NCBI RefSeq assembly: GCF_002117005.1
Contig: NZ_CP021023.1
Location: forward strand, 2,108,001 to 2,172,000
DNA: 64,000 nucleotides
Direction: 5' to 3'
Origin: Sedimentisphaera salicampi
Lineage (GTDB): Bacteria; Planctomycetota; Phycisphaerae; Sedimentisphaerales; Sedimentisphaeraceae
The notes under the pieces are model-generated. The model did no database searches, was not told the origin of the DNA, and saw only the letters and a list, made by a program, of their open reading frames with translations. Every line of letters begins with the position of its first letter. Position 1 is the first letter of the stretch. This document shows positions 37,593 through 46,635 of this stretch, piece after piece. A program made the translations under genes and the position numbers.

Positions 37593-38486
37593 TCAATCAC
37601 TGATCTTTGCGTCATTGAGACGCCAGTCGAAGTAGGAATATTTTACATCGAATTCAGGGTTTTTATAAACAATCCAGTTCGCATCGGGCTTATGCGTGAA
37701 GATGAAATTCAGTACGCCCCTGATAGATTCGTCTCTGGTTTTCAGCCGCGTTCTTGTGAAGTAATGTTCGTGGAAATATTCCGATTTCTCTTTGAAAAGC
37801 CTTGAAACAGCAAGCTCTTTCGCCTTATGGTCAGGGTCAACGAAATCATCTCTCAGCAGGGTTTGCTTCACCTGCTCATCGAGCATTTTCTCCAGCTTCC
37901 AGCCGGTATATGGCTCATTGCGGAGCTTAGGGGAGCTCACTGCGGCCTGAGAAAGGGCGAGAAGCACCTTCGGATCGCCGTAAACATCAACTGCATTTTT
38001 TTCCATATCGCTGAGATTGTATTCATTGCCCATAACAGCATAATACTTATCCGTGAACGGATCATCAATCTGCATTATGCTTTCTGCAGGGTAGAAGATC
38101 ATTTTGATTCTGGAGGCCTCAATGGGATAATGGTCGAAAACCGTTTTGATAACACAGATGTTATAGGCATTAATCCAGAAAGCGGCCTTCTGCTCGTCTT
38201 CCCAAACGAGAAAATCTTCCACCTCGAGCCGCCTCATCCATCTCAAAACATCCAGGATGTCGTTCTTCTGCCTTCTAACCTTCGCATAGTCCACCTCGCC
38301 TTTGCTGTTTACAAACGAGGGCTTGAGAACTTTGCTGAAGGTCTCGTTCGGCCCGGGTTCTGCGGGCTTCTCGGCGAGCTGGTTGAGCGAGTTTGGGTCT
38401 TTGGGCGCATCGGTCTTTTCTGCTGCCTGCAGAAAGCCGGCGAGCAGGACAATTATTGAAAGAATTTTAAAATTCATAAATCTCAT
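37593..38486 (-). CDS. DUF547 domain secreted protein
   Basis: Exported protein of 297 residues with a signal peptide. The DUF547 core is seen as VDYAKVRRQKNDILDVLRWM and EQKAAFWINAYNICVIKTVF, with KAAVSSPKLR-like features later. The domain may be a papain-like fold of unproven activity. It precedes phoH by 84 bases in the same direction; a functional link is not evident. Confidence 0.85.
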   Translation of the reverse strand: MRFMNFKILSIIVLLAGFLQAAEKTDAPKDPNSLNQLAEKPAEPGPNETFSKVLKPSFVNSKGEVDYAKVRRQKNDILDVLRWMRRLEVEDFLVWEDEQKAAFWINAYNICVIKTVFDHYPIEASRIKMIFYPAESIMQIDDPFTDKYYAVMGNEYNLSDMEKNAVDVYGDPKVLLALSQAAVSSPKLRNEPYTGWKLEKMLDEQVKQTLLRDDFVDPDHKAKELAVSRLFKEKSEYFHEHYFTRTRLKTRDESIRGVLNFIFTHKPDANWIVYKNPEFDVKYSYFDWRLNDAKISD

Positions 38487-38557
38487 TATCTCCAGATTTT
38501 AGAAAAACCTGAAATCATTACAACCCGTTTTCGCATTAGCTTTTCATATAGATTGTA

Positions 38558-38992
38558 TTATTCGGTTTTGTCCTTCTTCTTATTCTTCCTATTCTTACGC
38601 CCGCGGGAGGTGAGATTGTTCTCGAATTTCACTTTCATATATTCCCGCAGCTCTTTATCGTTCTTGAAATGCAGCTCGTAGCCGTATTCATCCTGATTGA
38701 ACTCGCAGCTTTCTGAATCGAAATCTCTGCATATCTGCGGCCTGTCCTTATAGTTCAGGCACATACTCGTTTCCGGGCAGAGATACCTGCACGGCGTGCT
38801 GAAGCTCACATACCACTGCCCATCCTCCACAAACACGCTGATGTTTTCGTGGCAGAGATACCATCTTATATCATCGAAATCTTTTTCGGTTTCGGGATTA
38901 TCTATAGGCAGAGCGATATATCGGCAGCAAAGCCCTTCGCAGTTTTTGCAGCTCTCGTCCATATCGTCGGGCATTTGGTTCTTTTTCCCCAT
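38558..38992 (-). CDS. YkgJ-type cysteine-cluster protein
   Basis: Small metal-binding protein of 144 residues with eight conserved cysteines: CKNCEGLCC near the N terminus, then CHE, FSTPCRYLCPETSMC, and QICRDFDSESC. This spacing is that of the YkgJ/Fe-Zn-chelating domain. The C-terminal tail is lysine and arginine rich. It heads the leftward cluster with DUF547, phoH and mrp. Its role is unknown. Confidence 0.8.
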   Translation of the reverse strand: MGKKNQMPDDMDESCKNCEGLCCRYIALPIDNPETEKDFDDIRWYLCHENISVFVEDGQWYVSFSTPCRYLCPETSMCLNYKDRPQICRDFDSESCEFNQDEYGYELHFKNDKELREYMKVKFENNLTSRGRKNRKNKKKDKTE

Positions 38993-39125
38993 CGTTTATT
39001 TCCTTTGAAGCAGGTATAACAAGCTTAGATTTACTTCCAGTTAATAAAAATGCCTTTCGGCAGACTGAAATTATGAACAAATTCCGCTAAAATCAAGTAC
39101 AATCAAAACAGCTTGGATTATTAAC

Positions 39126-39156
39126 TTGAATTTTCTTATTCTAACAATTAGAATAA
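39126..39156 (+). promoter_or_regulatory. Promoter of the secretin operon with a perfect inverted repeat
   Basis: TTGAAT (39126-39131) and TAGAAT (39149-39154) are 17 bases apart. TTATTCTAA-CAA-TTAGAATAA (39136-39156) is a perfect 9-bp inverted repeat covering the spacer and -10 box, an operator candidate. Confidence 0.6.
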
Positions 39157-39219
39157 AGTAGGCTTGAAACGGATTTCAGGCAGTTTTAGTTTTATATTTC
39201 GCTTTGAAGGGTTCATATT

Positions 39220-40752
39220 TTGACTTCGAGGCTCATTTTCATTTTATCCGCAGCGATTTTTATATGCGGCTGCGGAAGCGAGAGTTTCATAACAGACGAT
39301 GCCACTGAGTTTGAATCGAAGGTTTTATTAGAAGAAGCCTCACGCATCGACGCAGATTCGTCTGTTAAAAACCAATTGCCTGAGATTTACGAACAGGAAC
39401 CTGAGATTATCCAGACATCTTCAGGCACTAAGGTGGTTTATTTCACAAAAAACCAGCCCCCGAATGTGCTTGCAGGGCTTCTGAAAAATCAGATGAAATG
39501 TTCGGCAAACCCCTCCAGCTCCACCAACCAGATCATTATAAGCTGTAAAAACAAGGCTCACGCAGAGGAAACAATAAGCTTTCTCAACAGCGTTGATGTT
39601 CCGCCGGTGCAGATAAAGATAAGCTGCCTGCTTATCGAGCATTACGCAGACCTTACGATGGACAGGGAAACCACTGTACACATTGGCGAGCTCTTCGGCA
39701 CCGATATAACTCTAAGCGGAAAACAAGACGGTGGAGACTATATCCCTAACTTCCCCGGCGCTTCTCTCCGCGAGCCGGACAGAGCCGATTTAAGTCTTGA
39801 TCTGGGATTCGAAAACGGGGCAATAGGCGATTCAGATTTTGTGCGAGTGGTAGTGGATATGCTCGAATCGAGGGGGTATCTCAAGGTAATGATGAACCCC
39901 GAGCTTGAGGTGGTTTCAGGCCAGAAGGCCACATTCAAATCCCGCGAGCAGGTGCCTACAATCCGCGTTATAACCGAAAGAAACAGAGAACCGTACAATC
40001 TCACCGAATATATCTGGGTTGAGGACTATCTGGAAGTTGTCCCGCATCTGTATGCAGACGGAACTATAGGCGTTAAAACAAAGGTTCTTATGGGCTCAAA
40101 ATCCACGCCGGAAGGTGTAGTTCAGCAGAGGATTATTTCCAAGAAGGGCATTGATATCGGTGAAAACCGAATCAAACCCGGCCAGAGCCTTATTATTGGC
40201 GGGTTCAAAAAGGCCGAAAAGGTTTCTGTAATCAGAGGCTTCCCCTTCCTCAAAGATATACCTGCCGTGGGGCTTTTATTCTCGAGCAAGGATTTTGAAG
40301 AGCGGGCAAAGGAGATTACTTTTATCATTACTCCTTCCATCTCAAGCCACGGCGAACCTTACGACGAGATGCTCAAAAAGGTCAGAGAGAAGCTCGATGA
40401 CCACGTAACCGATTCGGAAATCACCAGAATCATCGAAAGGATGATGATTGATCCGTTCCAGAATGAGCTCGAGCAGAGGGAGGTAAAATCGCTCAAGGAC
40501 GAAGAAGAGCTCAAGAAGGTTAAGGCGGAGATAAACCTTGCAAGGCGTTCCCGCGAGCTGAGGAAACTGCGAGACCAGCTTAATGAGCTCAAGCAGAGGC
40601 TTGAATTTGAGAAGAGCCAGGCCTCAGAAGCTCAGAAATCCGCCGAAGAATACCAGAAAGAAATCGAAAAGGTTGAAGAAATTACCGAAAAGCTCGAAAA
40701 GACAATCAATCCCGAAAAAAAGAAGAGCTCTAAGCAGGGAGGGAAGAAATGA
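39220..40752 (+). CDS. Lipoprotein secretin-domain protein (first of pair)
   Basis: Outer-membrane-type lipoprotein of 510 residues. A lipobox ends at Cys18. The middle has a ring-forming N-domain-like part (TNQIIISCKNKAHAEETISF) and a C-terminal secretin core with KSTPEGVVQQ, GQSLIIGGFKK, and the lip sequence RGFPFLKDIPAVGLLFSS followed by KEITFIITPSI. From about residue 415 to the end lies a long charged coiled coil, unusual for a secretin. Start TTG at 39220 follows GAAGGG. No other type II or III secretion genes or inner-membrane ATPase are adjacent. The next gene is a paralog whose ATG overlaps this stop. Function is unknown; a pore or scaffold in the outer membrane is inferred. Confidence 0.75.
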   Translation: MTSRLIFILSAAIFICGCGSESFITDDATEFESKVLLEEASRIDADSSVKNQLPEIYEQEPEIIQTSSGTKVVYFTKNQPPNVLAGLLKNQMKCSANPSSSTNQIIISCKNKAHAEETISFLNSVDVPPVQIKISCLLIEHYADLTMDRETTVHIGELFGTDITLSGKQDGGDYIPNFPGASLREPDRADLSLDLGFENGAIGDSDFVRVVVDMLESRGYLKVMMNPELEVVSGQKATFKSREQVPTIRVITERNREPYNLTEYIWVEDYLEVVPHLYADGTIGVKTKVLMGSKSTPEGVVQQRIISKKGIDIGENRIKPGQSLIIGGFKKAEKVSVIRGFPFLKDIPAVGLLFSSKDFEERAKEITFIITPSISSHGEPYDEMLKKVREKLDDHVTDSEITRIIERMMIDPFQNELEQREVKSLKDEEELKKVKAEINLARRSRELRKLRDQLNELKQRLEFEKSQASEAQKSAEEYQKEIEKVEEITEKLEKTINPEKKKSSKQGGKK

Positions 40753-42467
40753 GAATCAATAATTCCGCCCTCAAAATTATCACTGCCGTGTTCTCAGCGC
40801 TGCTTCTATTCGGCTGCGGCGAGGTTCTCGACGAGAAGAAAACCGAGATCGAGGCGAAAAGGCTGCTTGAAGCTGCATCGGAGATCAGGAAAGATTTAGA
40901 GGTTGACCGCCCTGTACCAGATAGGATATCCTCAGAAACCGAGATTCAGAAGACATCTCAGGGCGTGAAGCTGTTTTACTATACAAAAAACCATTCTCCA
41001 AAGTATGTAGAAAATATGCTGAAGAGGGAATTCAAGGTGGGAACTGCCCGTCTGGATTCTGCAAATCAGCTTATTATATCCTGCGGAAACGAAAAGCTCG
41101 CCAACGAAATACTCGATTTTATAAAGATTATCGATATCCCGCCTATTCAGGTGCGCATAAACTGCGTGATTGTGGAGAATTACGCAGACCTTACGATGGA
41201 CAAGGAAACGAGAGTTGAAGTGGAAGAGGTATTCAGCTCTGATGTGGCTATGACGCCTAAAGGCGAAGGTCCCAGCTTCCCGGGCGCATCAATACGAGAA
41301 ACTGAACGCTCCGATATGGGTATGGAACTCGGATACTCCTACTCAGAAGACGGCGAAAAGGTTGAAACGCTCGTTGACCTGCTAGTATCGAGGGGGTATT
41401 TCAAGGTTCTGCTTAATCCGACAGTTGAAACGCTCGTTGGAGAGCCGGCTGAGGTTACATCTTCCGAGCGTGTGCCGATAACTAAGATCGTTACAAAGAA
41501 CAATATTCAGCCGTATCAGGAAACAGAATATATCTGGATAGAAGATAAGCTCAAAGTTACCCCATACGTTTATCAGGACGGGACAATAGGGCTCAAAACC
41601 GATATCTCCATCGGCTCTAAATCCACGCCCGAAGGGGTTGTGCAGAGGCCGGTTATAACAGAGAAAAGGGCCACTTTCGGCGAAAACCGCATACGAATCG
41701 GCGAGAGCCTCATTATCGGCGGCTTCAGGAAGATGGAAAATTCCGCTGTAACAAGGGGTTATCCGTTCCTGAAGGATCTTCCGTTTATAGGGATGTTTTT
41801 CTCCGGCGACGACTACGAACAGCGTGCTAAGGAGATTACCATCATCCTTACGCCGAGCATTTCAGGAAACGGTATGCCGTATGAAGAAACAATGGACTGG
41901 GCGGAAAACAAGCTTGAGAGCCGAGTTAAGGATAAGGATTTATCCGAGATCATAGGCGAAACGTTCACAAGCCCGCTGGGAACTGAAAAGCAGTACACCG
42001 AGAAACTCGAAAAAGATGCTGCAGAGCAGGCAATCAGCAGAATAAAAACTGAGATTGATATAAACGAAACTGAACGTGAGCTCAAGAGGCTCAAAGATCA
42101 GGTTCAGCAGCTCGAAACCAAGCTCAAAGACCAGCAGCTGCAATCTCAGGAGGCCAAAAAGGTTAATGCTGAATACAAAGAGAAGCTCAATCAGCTAAAG
42201 CAGCTCCAAACCAAGCTTCAAAAACACCTTGAAGAGCAGAAGGCAAAGGCAAGAAAAGCCCAGCAGCAGAAAGAAGCGGCTCAAAAGAAGGCCAAACAGC
42301 AGGCACAGAAAAACAAAGAGCAGGCCAAAGCCGAGAAAAAACAGAATGAGGCAAATAAGCAGCAGGCTAAGCCGAAGCAGGAAAACAATAAACCAGAGGA
42401 AAAGAAAAAGCCGGCTAAGGATAAAAACAATAACAGCAAAAAGAACAATTCCAATGAGAAGAAATAA
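40749..42467 (+). CDS. Lipoprotein secretin-domain protein (second of pair)
   Basis: Paralog of the preceding gene, 572 residues, starting at an ATGA overlap. The lipobox is LFGC with Cys23. The shared secretin core contains PPIQVRINCVIVENYADLTM, KSTPEGVVQRPV, GESLIIGGFRKME and RGYPFLKDLPFIGMFFSG. The C-terminal 150 residues are a coiled coil that turns into a lysine, glutamine, asparagine and alanine-rich tail (for example QKEAAQKKAKQQAQKNKEQ), probably disordered. The two genes likely arose by tandem duplication and diverged. Translational coupling suggests the products are made in a fixed ratio, possibly as a hetero-oligomeric ring. Confidence 0.75.
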   Translation: MRINNSALKIITAVFSALLLFGCGEVLDEKKTEIEAKRLLEAASEIRKDLEVDRPVPDRISSETEIQKTSQGVKLFYYTKNHSPKYVENMLKREFKVGTARLDSANQLIISCGNEKLANEILDFIKIIDIPPIQVRINCVIVENYADLTMDKETRVEVEEVFSSDVAMTPKGEGPSFPGASIRETERSDMGMELGYSYSEDGEKVETLVDLLVSRGYFKVLLNPTVETLVGEPAEVTSSERVPITKIVTKNNIQPYQETEYIWIEDKLKVTPYVYQDGTIGLKTDISIGSKSTPEGVVQRPVITEKRATFGENRIRIGESLIIGGFRKMENSAVTRGYPFLKDLPFIGMFFSGDDYEQRAKEITIILTPSISGNGMPYEETMDWAENKLESRVKDKDLSEIIGETFTSPLGTEKQYTEKLEKDAAEQAISRIKTEIDINETERELKRLKDQVQQLETKLKDQQLQSQEAKKVNAEYKEKLNQLKQLQTKLQKHLEEQKAKARKAQQQKEAAQKKAKQQAQKNKEQAKAEKKQNEANKQQAKPKQENNKPEEKKKPAKDKNNNSKKNNSNEKK

Positions 42468-42508
42468 AAACCTGAAACTTTGAGCAAGTTTTCTTATGGA
42501 GCGTTCCA

Positions 42509-44197
42509 ATGGATAAATTACTAAAGCTTGGTCTGTTTTTACTGCCATTGCTTCTTCTTGCCGGCTGCAGAGAGAGCTGGCTTGAAGATTCACACGACCC
42601 GCTTTATTTCACTTCCAGGCCGGAGGTGATGCAGAATCCGAATAAATCCGTACCTCTGGCAGCGATTCTGAAATTTGAAACCAATCACCCTGTTACCTCA
42701 CGCGTGTTTCTCAGCGACGGGGAATGCCAGCGTGAGATAATATTCGAGAACGACCAGACATACAGAAAAAGCCTTCCGATAGTGGAGCTCTGTCCGGACA
42801 GAGATTACACCCTCGTGGTTGAGGCGCAGGATAAAATCGGCCAGAAGATAAACTCGAAAGTGATGAATTATCAAAGCCCGCCCCTGCCCGGAGGGAGCGA
42901 AAAGTTTCCAAGAATAACTAATCAGGTGTTTGATGAGTATGCTGTTGAGCCCGGATTGATTCTTTTCAACCCTCGAAGGAGAATACCAACTAATTCCGAG
43001 ACGCTTCAGGGCAGTGAAAGGGAGGATTTCAACAAGAATTTCGGCCTTCTGACAGCAGTGAACAGCGAAGGCGAGCTGGCTTGGTATTATAAAGCCGATT
43101 CACGCATCAGCGATTTCAGGTTTATAGAAAACGGCCATATTGTCTATATCACTCAGGACAACCGGCTCGTGGAGATAGATCTCTTGGGCAATATCGTAAA
43201 TCAGTGGTATGCAAAGGGAAGGCCTGAAGGCGAGGGCGAAGGCGTAGCTGTGGATACGCTTACATTCCATCACAGCGTTAAACAGCTCGAAAACGGCAAT
43301 TTCCTCATTCTCGGGACAGACCGCCGGCGAATCGAAAACTACTACACAAGCTCAAAAGACCCCGATGCCCCAAGAGAGCCGCAGTGGGTGATGGGGGATG
43401 AGATAATCGAATTCGACCGCTGGGGGAAAGTGCATTGGAGATGGAACGCTTTCGAACATCTGGACACTCATCGTATTGGATATATGACCTTCAGCGGATA
43501 CTGGGAGCGAAGAGGCTGGCCGGATACCTTGGACTGGACGCACGCAAACAGCGCAAGCTTTCTGCAAAATGAAAAGGCTGTGCTGCTGAATCTAAGACAC
43601 CAAAGCGCCGTATTGAAGATAGACAAAACCTCCAAGGACATTGAATGGATAGCAGGGGAACACTCCGGCTGGCCGGAAGAAATGAAAAACAAACTCCTCA
43701 CCCTCAAGGGCTCTGAGAGGTGGTTCTGGCATCAGCACGCTCCCGAATTGACTCCGGAGGGTAATCTGCTTGTGTTTAACAACGATAATTTCCGTGCCCG
43801 GCCATTCGACAAACCCGCCCCGCCGGCAGAGATTAGAAGCTGCGCTCAGGAATACCGAATTGATGAGGAAAATAAAACGATAACAAAAATCTGGTCTTCA
43901 AGGAAGGCCGATGATCAAGTGCTTCCAAGCTTTGCTATGGGAAGCGCTGCCGCGCTGCCTGAAACAGGGAATGTCCTTGCAGGATACGGACTTATGTTCC
44001 GCAAAGAGGACTTGAAAGAGGCCTCTTGGGACACAAGGAGGCAGTATATAGGAACAACGCAGATTCGTGAATATACCCGAAGGCCGGAGACGAGGCTGGT
44101 GCGAAAGATTACTCTTACAGCAAGAGACAGCAGCAGCGGAATCGGATGGAGCCTGTATGGGGCGAGGAATGTTAAGAGCCTTTATAAAGGCAAATAA
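42509..44197 (+). CDS. Arylsulfotransferase-like lipoprotein
   Basis: Lipoprotein (LLLLAGC, Cys20) of 562 residues with an arylsulfate sulfotransferase (ASST)-type propeller. Family features are seen as HHSVKQLENGNFLILGTDRR, DWTHANSASFLQNEKAVLLN, QSAVLKIDKTSKDIEWIAGE and WFWHQHAPELTPEGNLLVFN, including histidines that in ASST enzymes form the active centre. Whether it transfers sulfate is unproven. It is 41 bases behind the second secretin gene and has a GGAG site, so it is the third lipoprotein of one operon. Confidence 0.8.
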   Translation: MDKLLKLGLFLLPLLLLAGCRESWLEDSHDPLYFTSRPEVMQNPNKSVPLAAILKFETNHPVTSRVFLSDGECQREIIFENDQTYRKSLPIVELCPDRDYTLVVEAQDKIGQKINSKVMNYQSPPLPGGSEKFPRITNQVFDEYAVEPGLILFNPRRRIPTNSETLQGSEREDFNKNFGLLTAVNSEGELAWYYKADSRISDFRFIENGHIVYITQDNRLVEIDLLGNIVNQWYAKGRPEGEGEGVAVDTLTFHHSVKQLENGNFLILGTDRRRIENYYTSSKDPDAPREPQWVMGDEIIEFDRWGKVHWRWNAFEHLDTHRIGYMTFSGYWERRGWPDTLDWTHANSASFLQNEKAVLLNLRHQSAVLKIDKTSKDIEWIAGEHSGWPEEMKNKLLTLKGSERWFWHQHAPELTPEGNLLVFNNDNFRARPFDKPAPPAEIRSCAQEYRIDEENKTITKIWSSRKADDQVLPSFAMGSAAALPETGNVLAGYGLMFRKEDLKEASWDTRRQYIGTTQIREYTRRPETRLVRKITLTARDSSSGIGWSLYGARNVKSLYKGK

Positions 44198-44265
44198 CAA
44201 CCCTGAAACTGCTTTAGAAGGCAATCCCCTTGCCACTTGCCGCTCGCCGCTTTATAATCTTGGCT

Positions 44266-45594
44266 ATGGATGAATTGTTCAAAAAGCAGGAAGAAGAAAG
44301 AATCCTCTCCAATGCACCTCTTGCGGTTCGGATGAGGCCTGAGAATTTAGACGAATTTGCAGGTCAGAGCCATTTCGCCGGCGAGGGGAAGCTGCTGCGG
44401 CGTATGCTTGATGCAGGCAGTCTAACGAGTGTTTTATTTTACGGGCCTCCGGGAACCGGCAAGACGAGCCTCGCAAGGGTGATAGCGAATACGATAAACG
44501 CCCATTTCGAATACCTCAACGCCCCTTCTGCCTCCGTTAAAGACGTTCGCAGCATAACAGAGCGGGCAAAAAGCAGGCTCATAAATTCTAAGGCGAAAAC
44601 TATCCTCTTCCTCGATGAAATACACCGTTTCAGCCGCACCCAGCAGGACAGCCTGCTCAGCGAGGTGGAGCATGGAATCATAATCCTAATCGGAGCCACT
44701 ACGGAAAATCCGTTTTTCTCGGTAAACGGCCCGCTCATCAGCCGAAGCACCCTTTTTGAATTCAAGCCCCTCTCAGAAGACGATATCAAAAAGCTTCTGG
44801 AACGTGCGATGAAGGATAATCGCCGCGGACTCGGCGATACGAATCTATCAATCTCGAAAGACGCAATCAATTTTATCGCAGAGATTTGCGATGGAGATGC
44901 CAGACGGAGCCTGAATGCCCTTGAGGTTGCGGTTTTGAGCAAAAAAACCGGCTCCGGCGAGGTATCGTTAGAGGACGTGCGGGAATCCGTGCAGAAAAAG
45001 CAGGTGGCCTACGACCGCAAGGGCGATTCGCATTACGATATCGCAAGCGCCCTGCAGAAGAGCATACGCGGCTCGGATCCGGATGCCGCTGTTTACTGGC
45101 TCGCGAGGATGATTGCCGGCGGCGAGGATGTCCGCTTTATTGCTCGTCGTGCGGCGGTATGTGCGGCTGAGGATATCGGCAATGCAGACCCTTTCGCCAC
45201 AGTGCTGGCGGCCTCGGTTGTGCAGGTGGCGGAGTTTGTGGGGCTGCCTGAGGCTCAGCTTCCGCTTTCACAGCTTGTAACGTATCTGGCCTGCGCCCCC
45301 AAATCCAACGCCTCTGCCAAGGCAGTGTGGGAGGCGGTGGCTGATGTTGAAAACGGCAGGATAGCTGATGTCCCCCAGAACCTCAAGGACACCCACTACA
45401 AGGGCTCTAAATCCCTCGGCCGCGGAATGGACTACAAATACCCCCACGACTACCCTGGGGGAATTGTGCCCCAGAACTACTCGGGCTTAGATCAGAGAAA
45501 ACAATATTACAACCCAGCAGACTCCGGCAGGGAGAAAAAGATTCGCGAAATCCTCGAGAGAAACAGGGCGATCCTCGATTCGAATCACCAATAA
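44266..45594 (+). CDS. rarA: Replication-associated recombination protein A
   Basis: AAA+ ATPase of the RarA/MgsA/WRNIP1 family acting at stalled replication forks. Walker A is GPPGTGKTSLARV, Walker B is ILFLDEIHRFSRTQQD, followed by sensor 1 GATTENPFFSV and the C-terminal tetramerisation region ending in DYPGGIVPQNY. The start is placed at ATG 44266 (MDELFKKQEE); the longer frame to 44230 lacks family similarity. Length 442. Confidence 0.93.
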   Translation: MDELFKKQEEERILSNAPLAVRMRPENLDEFAGQSHFAGEGKLLRRMLDAGSLTSVLFYGPPGTGKTSLARVIANTINAHFEYLNAPSASVKDVRSITERAKSRLINSKAKTILFLDEIHRFSRTQQDSLLSEVEHGIIILIGATTENPFFSVNGPLISRSTLFEFKPLSEDDIKKLLERAMKDNRRGLGDTNLSISKDAINFIAEICDGDARRSLNALEVAVLSKKTGSGEVSLEDVRESVQKKQVAYDRKGDSHYDIASALQKSIRGSDPDAAVYWLARMIAGGEDVRFIARRAAVCAAEDIGNADPFATVLAASVVQVAEFVGLPEAQLPLSQLVTYLACAPKSNASAKAVWEAVADVENGRIADVPQNLKDTHYKGSKSLGRGMDYKYPHDYPGGIVPQNYSGLDQRKQYYNPADSGREKKIREILERNRAILDSNHQ

Positions 45595-45652
45595 ACGACA
45601 GAGCCGACCAGCCCCCGCCGCTTGCAATGTCAAACTTGCCACTCGCCACACG

Positions 45653-46612
45653 CTACTGAAGCAGATACAGCACACCGGCCGTGGAGCCGGCGGCGAGGAT
45701 GCTGGAAACCACAATAATCGCAGCGGCGAGATTCTTATTCGCCCCGAGCTGCTCAGCAATCACAAACGAGCTTACAGCCGTTGGGCAGGCCAGCAGGAGC
45801 ATCGCTATCACCTGCTGTTCATACTGCATATCAAACAGGAAGTATATCGCAGCGAAGCCGGCTGCCGGCCCTACTGCCACCTTTATCAAAGACGCAAGGA
45901 ATGCGGTATTGAAATCCGAAGCCCCCCTCGAGGCCACAATATTCGCACCGATCGAGAGGATCGCAAGCGGGAGGGTCATCTGCCCGATAATCCGGCAGCT
46001 CCGCTCCACAGGCAGAGGTATCGAATCGAACACCTGAGCGTAGGCCAGCCCGCAAAGCACAGAAATGATAATCGGATTCTTGATAAGCCGCTTCACTACC
46101 CTCGCAGGGAAGGCGATGTCAATCTTTGAGGTTGTGGAAACAAGCAGGAATATCGCAATCAGATTGAAGCTCGGAGTGAGCAGCGAGATAGACAAAAGCA
46201 CAAGCTCCTCAATCTCCTCGATCTTGCCAGCTCCCTGATCGGCAAACGTAAAAACAGCGAGCGGCAGGCCGATAAAGAGTATGTTGCCTCTGAACGAGCC
46301 CTGAAGGAAAGCCGCTTTCGATGGCCTGTCCAACTTGAGAACAAGCGACAGCAGAAGCGCTGCGAGAATCGAAACGCCAACCCCTATCATCACCACATAG
46401 TAGAGATTCAGCACGTCCGAAAAGCTCTTTTCCGCAGCGGCAATCTTGTAGAAGAGAAATACCGGTATGCCAACCCAGAACACAAGCTTGTTGAGCCCTT
46501 CTGCGAGGTCGTCGGTGATAAAGTTCCACGCCTTCAGAGCCGCGCCGAGCCCTATCATTATAAATATGGGCGATATGATATTCAGAATATGCTGCAGGGC
46601 TTCTGCGTTCAT
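45653..46612 (-). CDS. AEC family transporter
   Basis: Membrane transporter of the auxin efflux carrier family, 319 residues with about ten transmembrane helices. Helices are obvious at residues 10-30, 40-58, 70-95 and in the C-terminal half (VIAMLLLACPTAVSSFVIAE, AAAIIVVSSILAAG). Substrate is unknown; family members move organic acids or similar small molecules. It follows topA by 23 bases on the same strand and probably shares its transcript. Confidence 0.85.
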   Translation of the reverse strand: MNAEALQHILNIISPIFIMIGLGAALKAWNFITDDLAEGLNKLVFWVGIPVFLFYKIAAAEKSFSDVLNLYYVVMIGVGVSILAALLLSLVLKLDRPSKAAFLQGSFRGNILFIGLPLAVFTFADQGAGKIEEIEELVLLSISLLTPSFNLIAIFLLVSTTSKIDIAFPARVVKRLIKNPIIISVLCGLAYAQVFDSIPLPVERSCRIIGQMTLPLAILSIGANIVASRGASDFNTAFLASLIKVAVGPAAGFAAIYFLFDMQYEQQVIAMLLLACPTAVSSFVIAEQLGANKNLAAAIIVVSSILAAGSTAGVLYLLQ

Positions 46613-46635
46613 AGTAAAGTTCCGTTAATCCGCAG

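Noticed and set aside
42195-42593. Minus-strand frame rich in Leu and Phe that resembles membrane helices
   Set aside because: It is the complement of the lysine/glutamine-rich tail of the second secretin protein.
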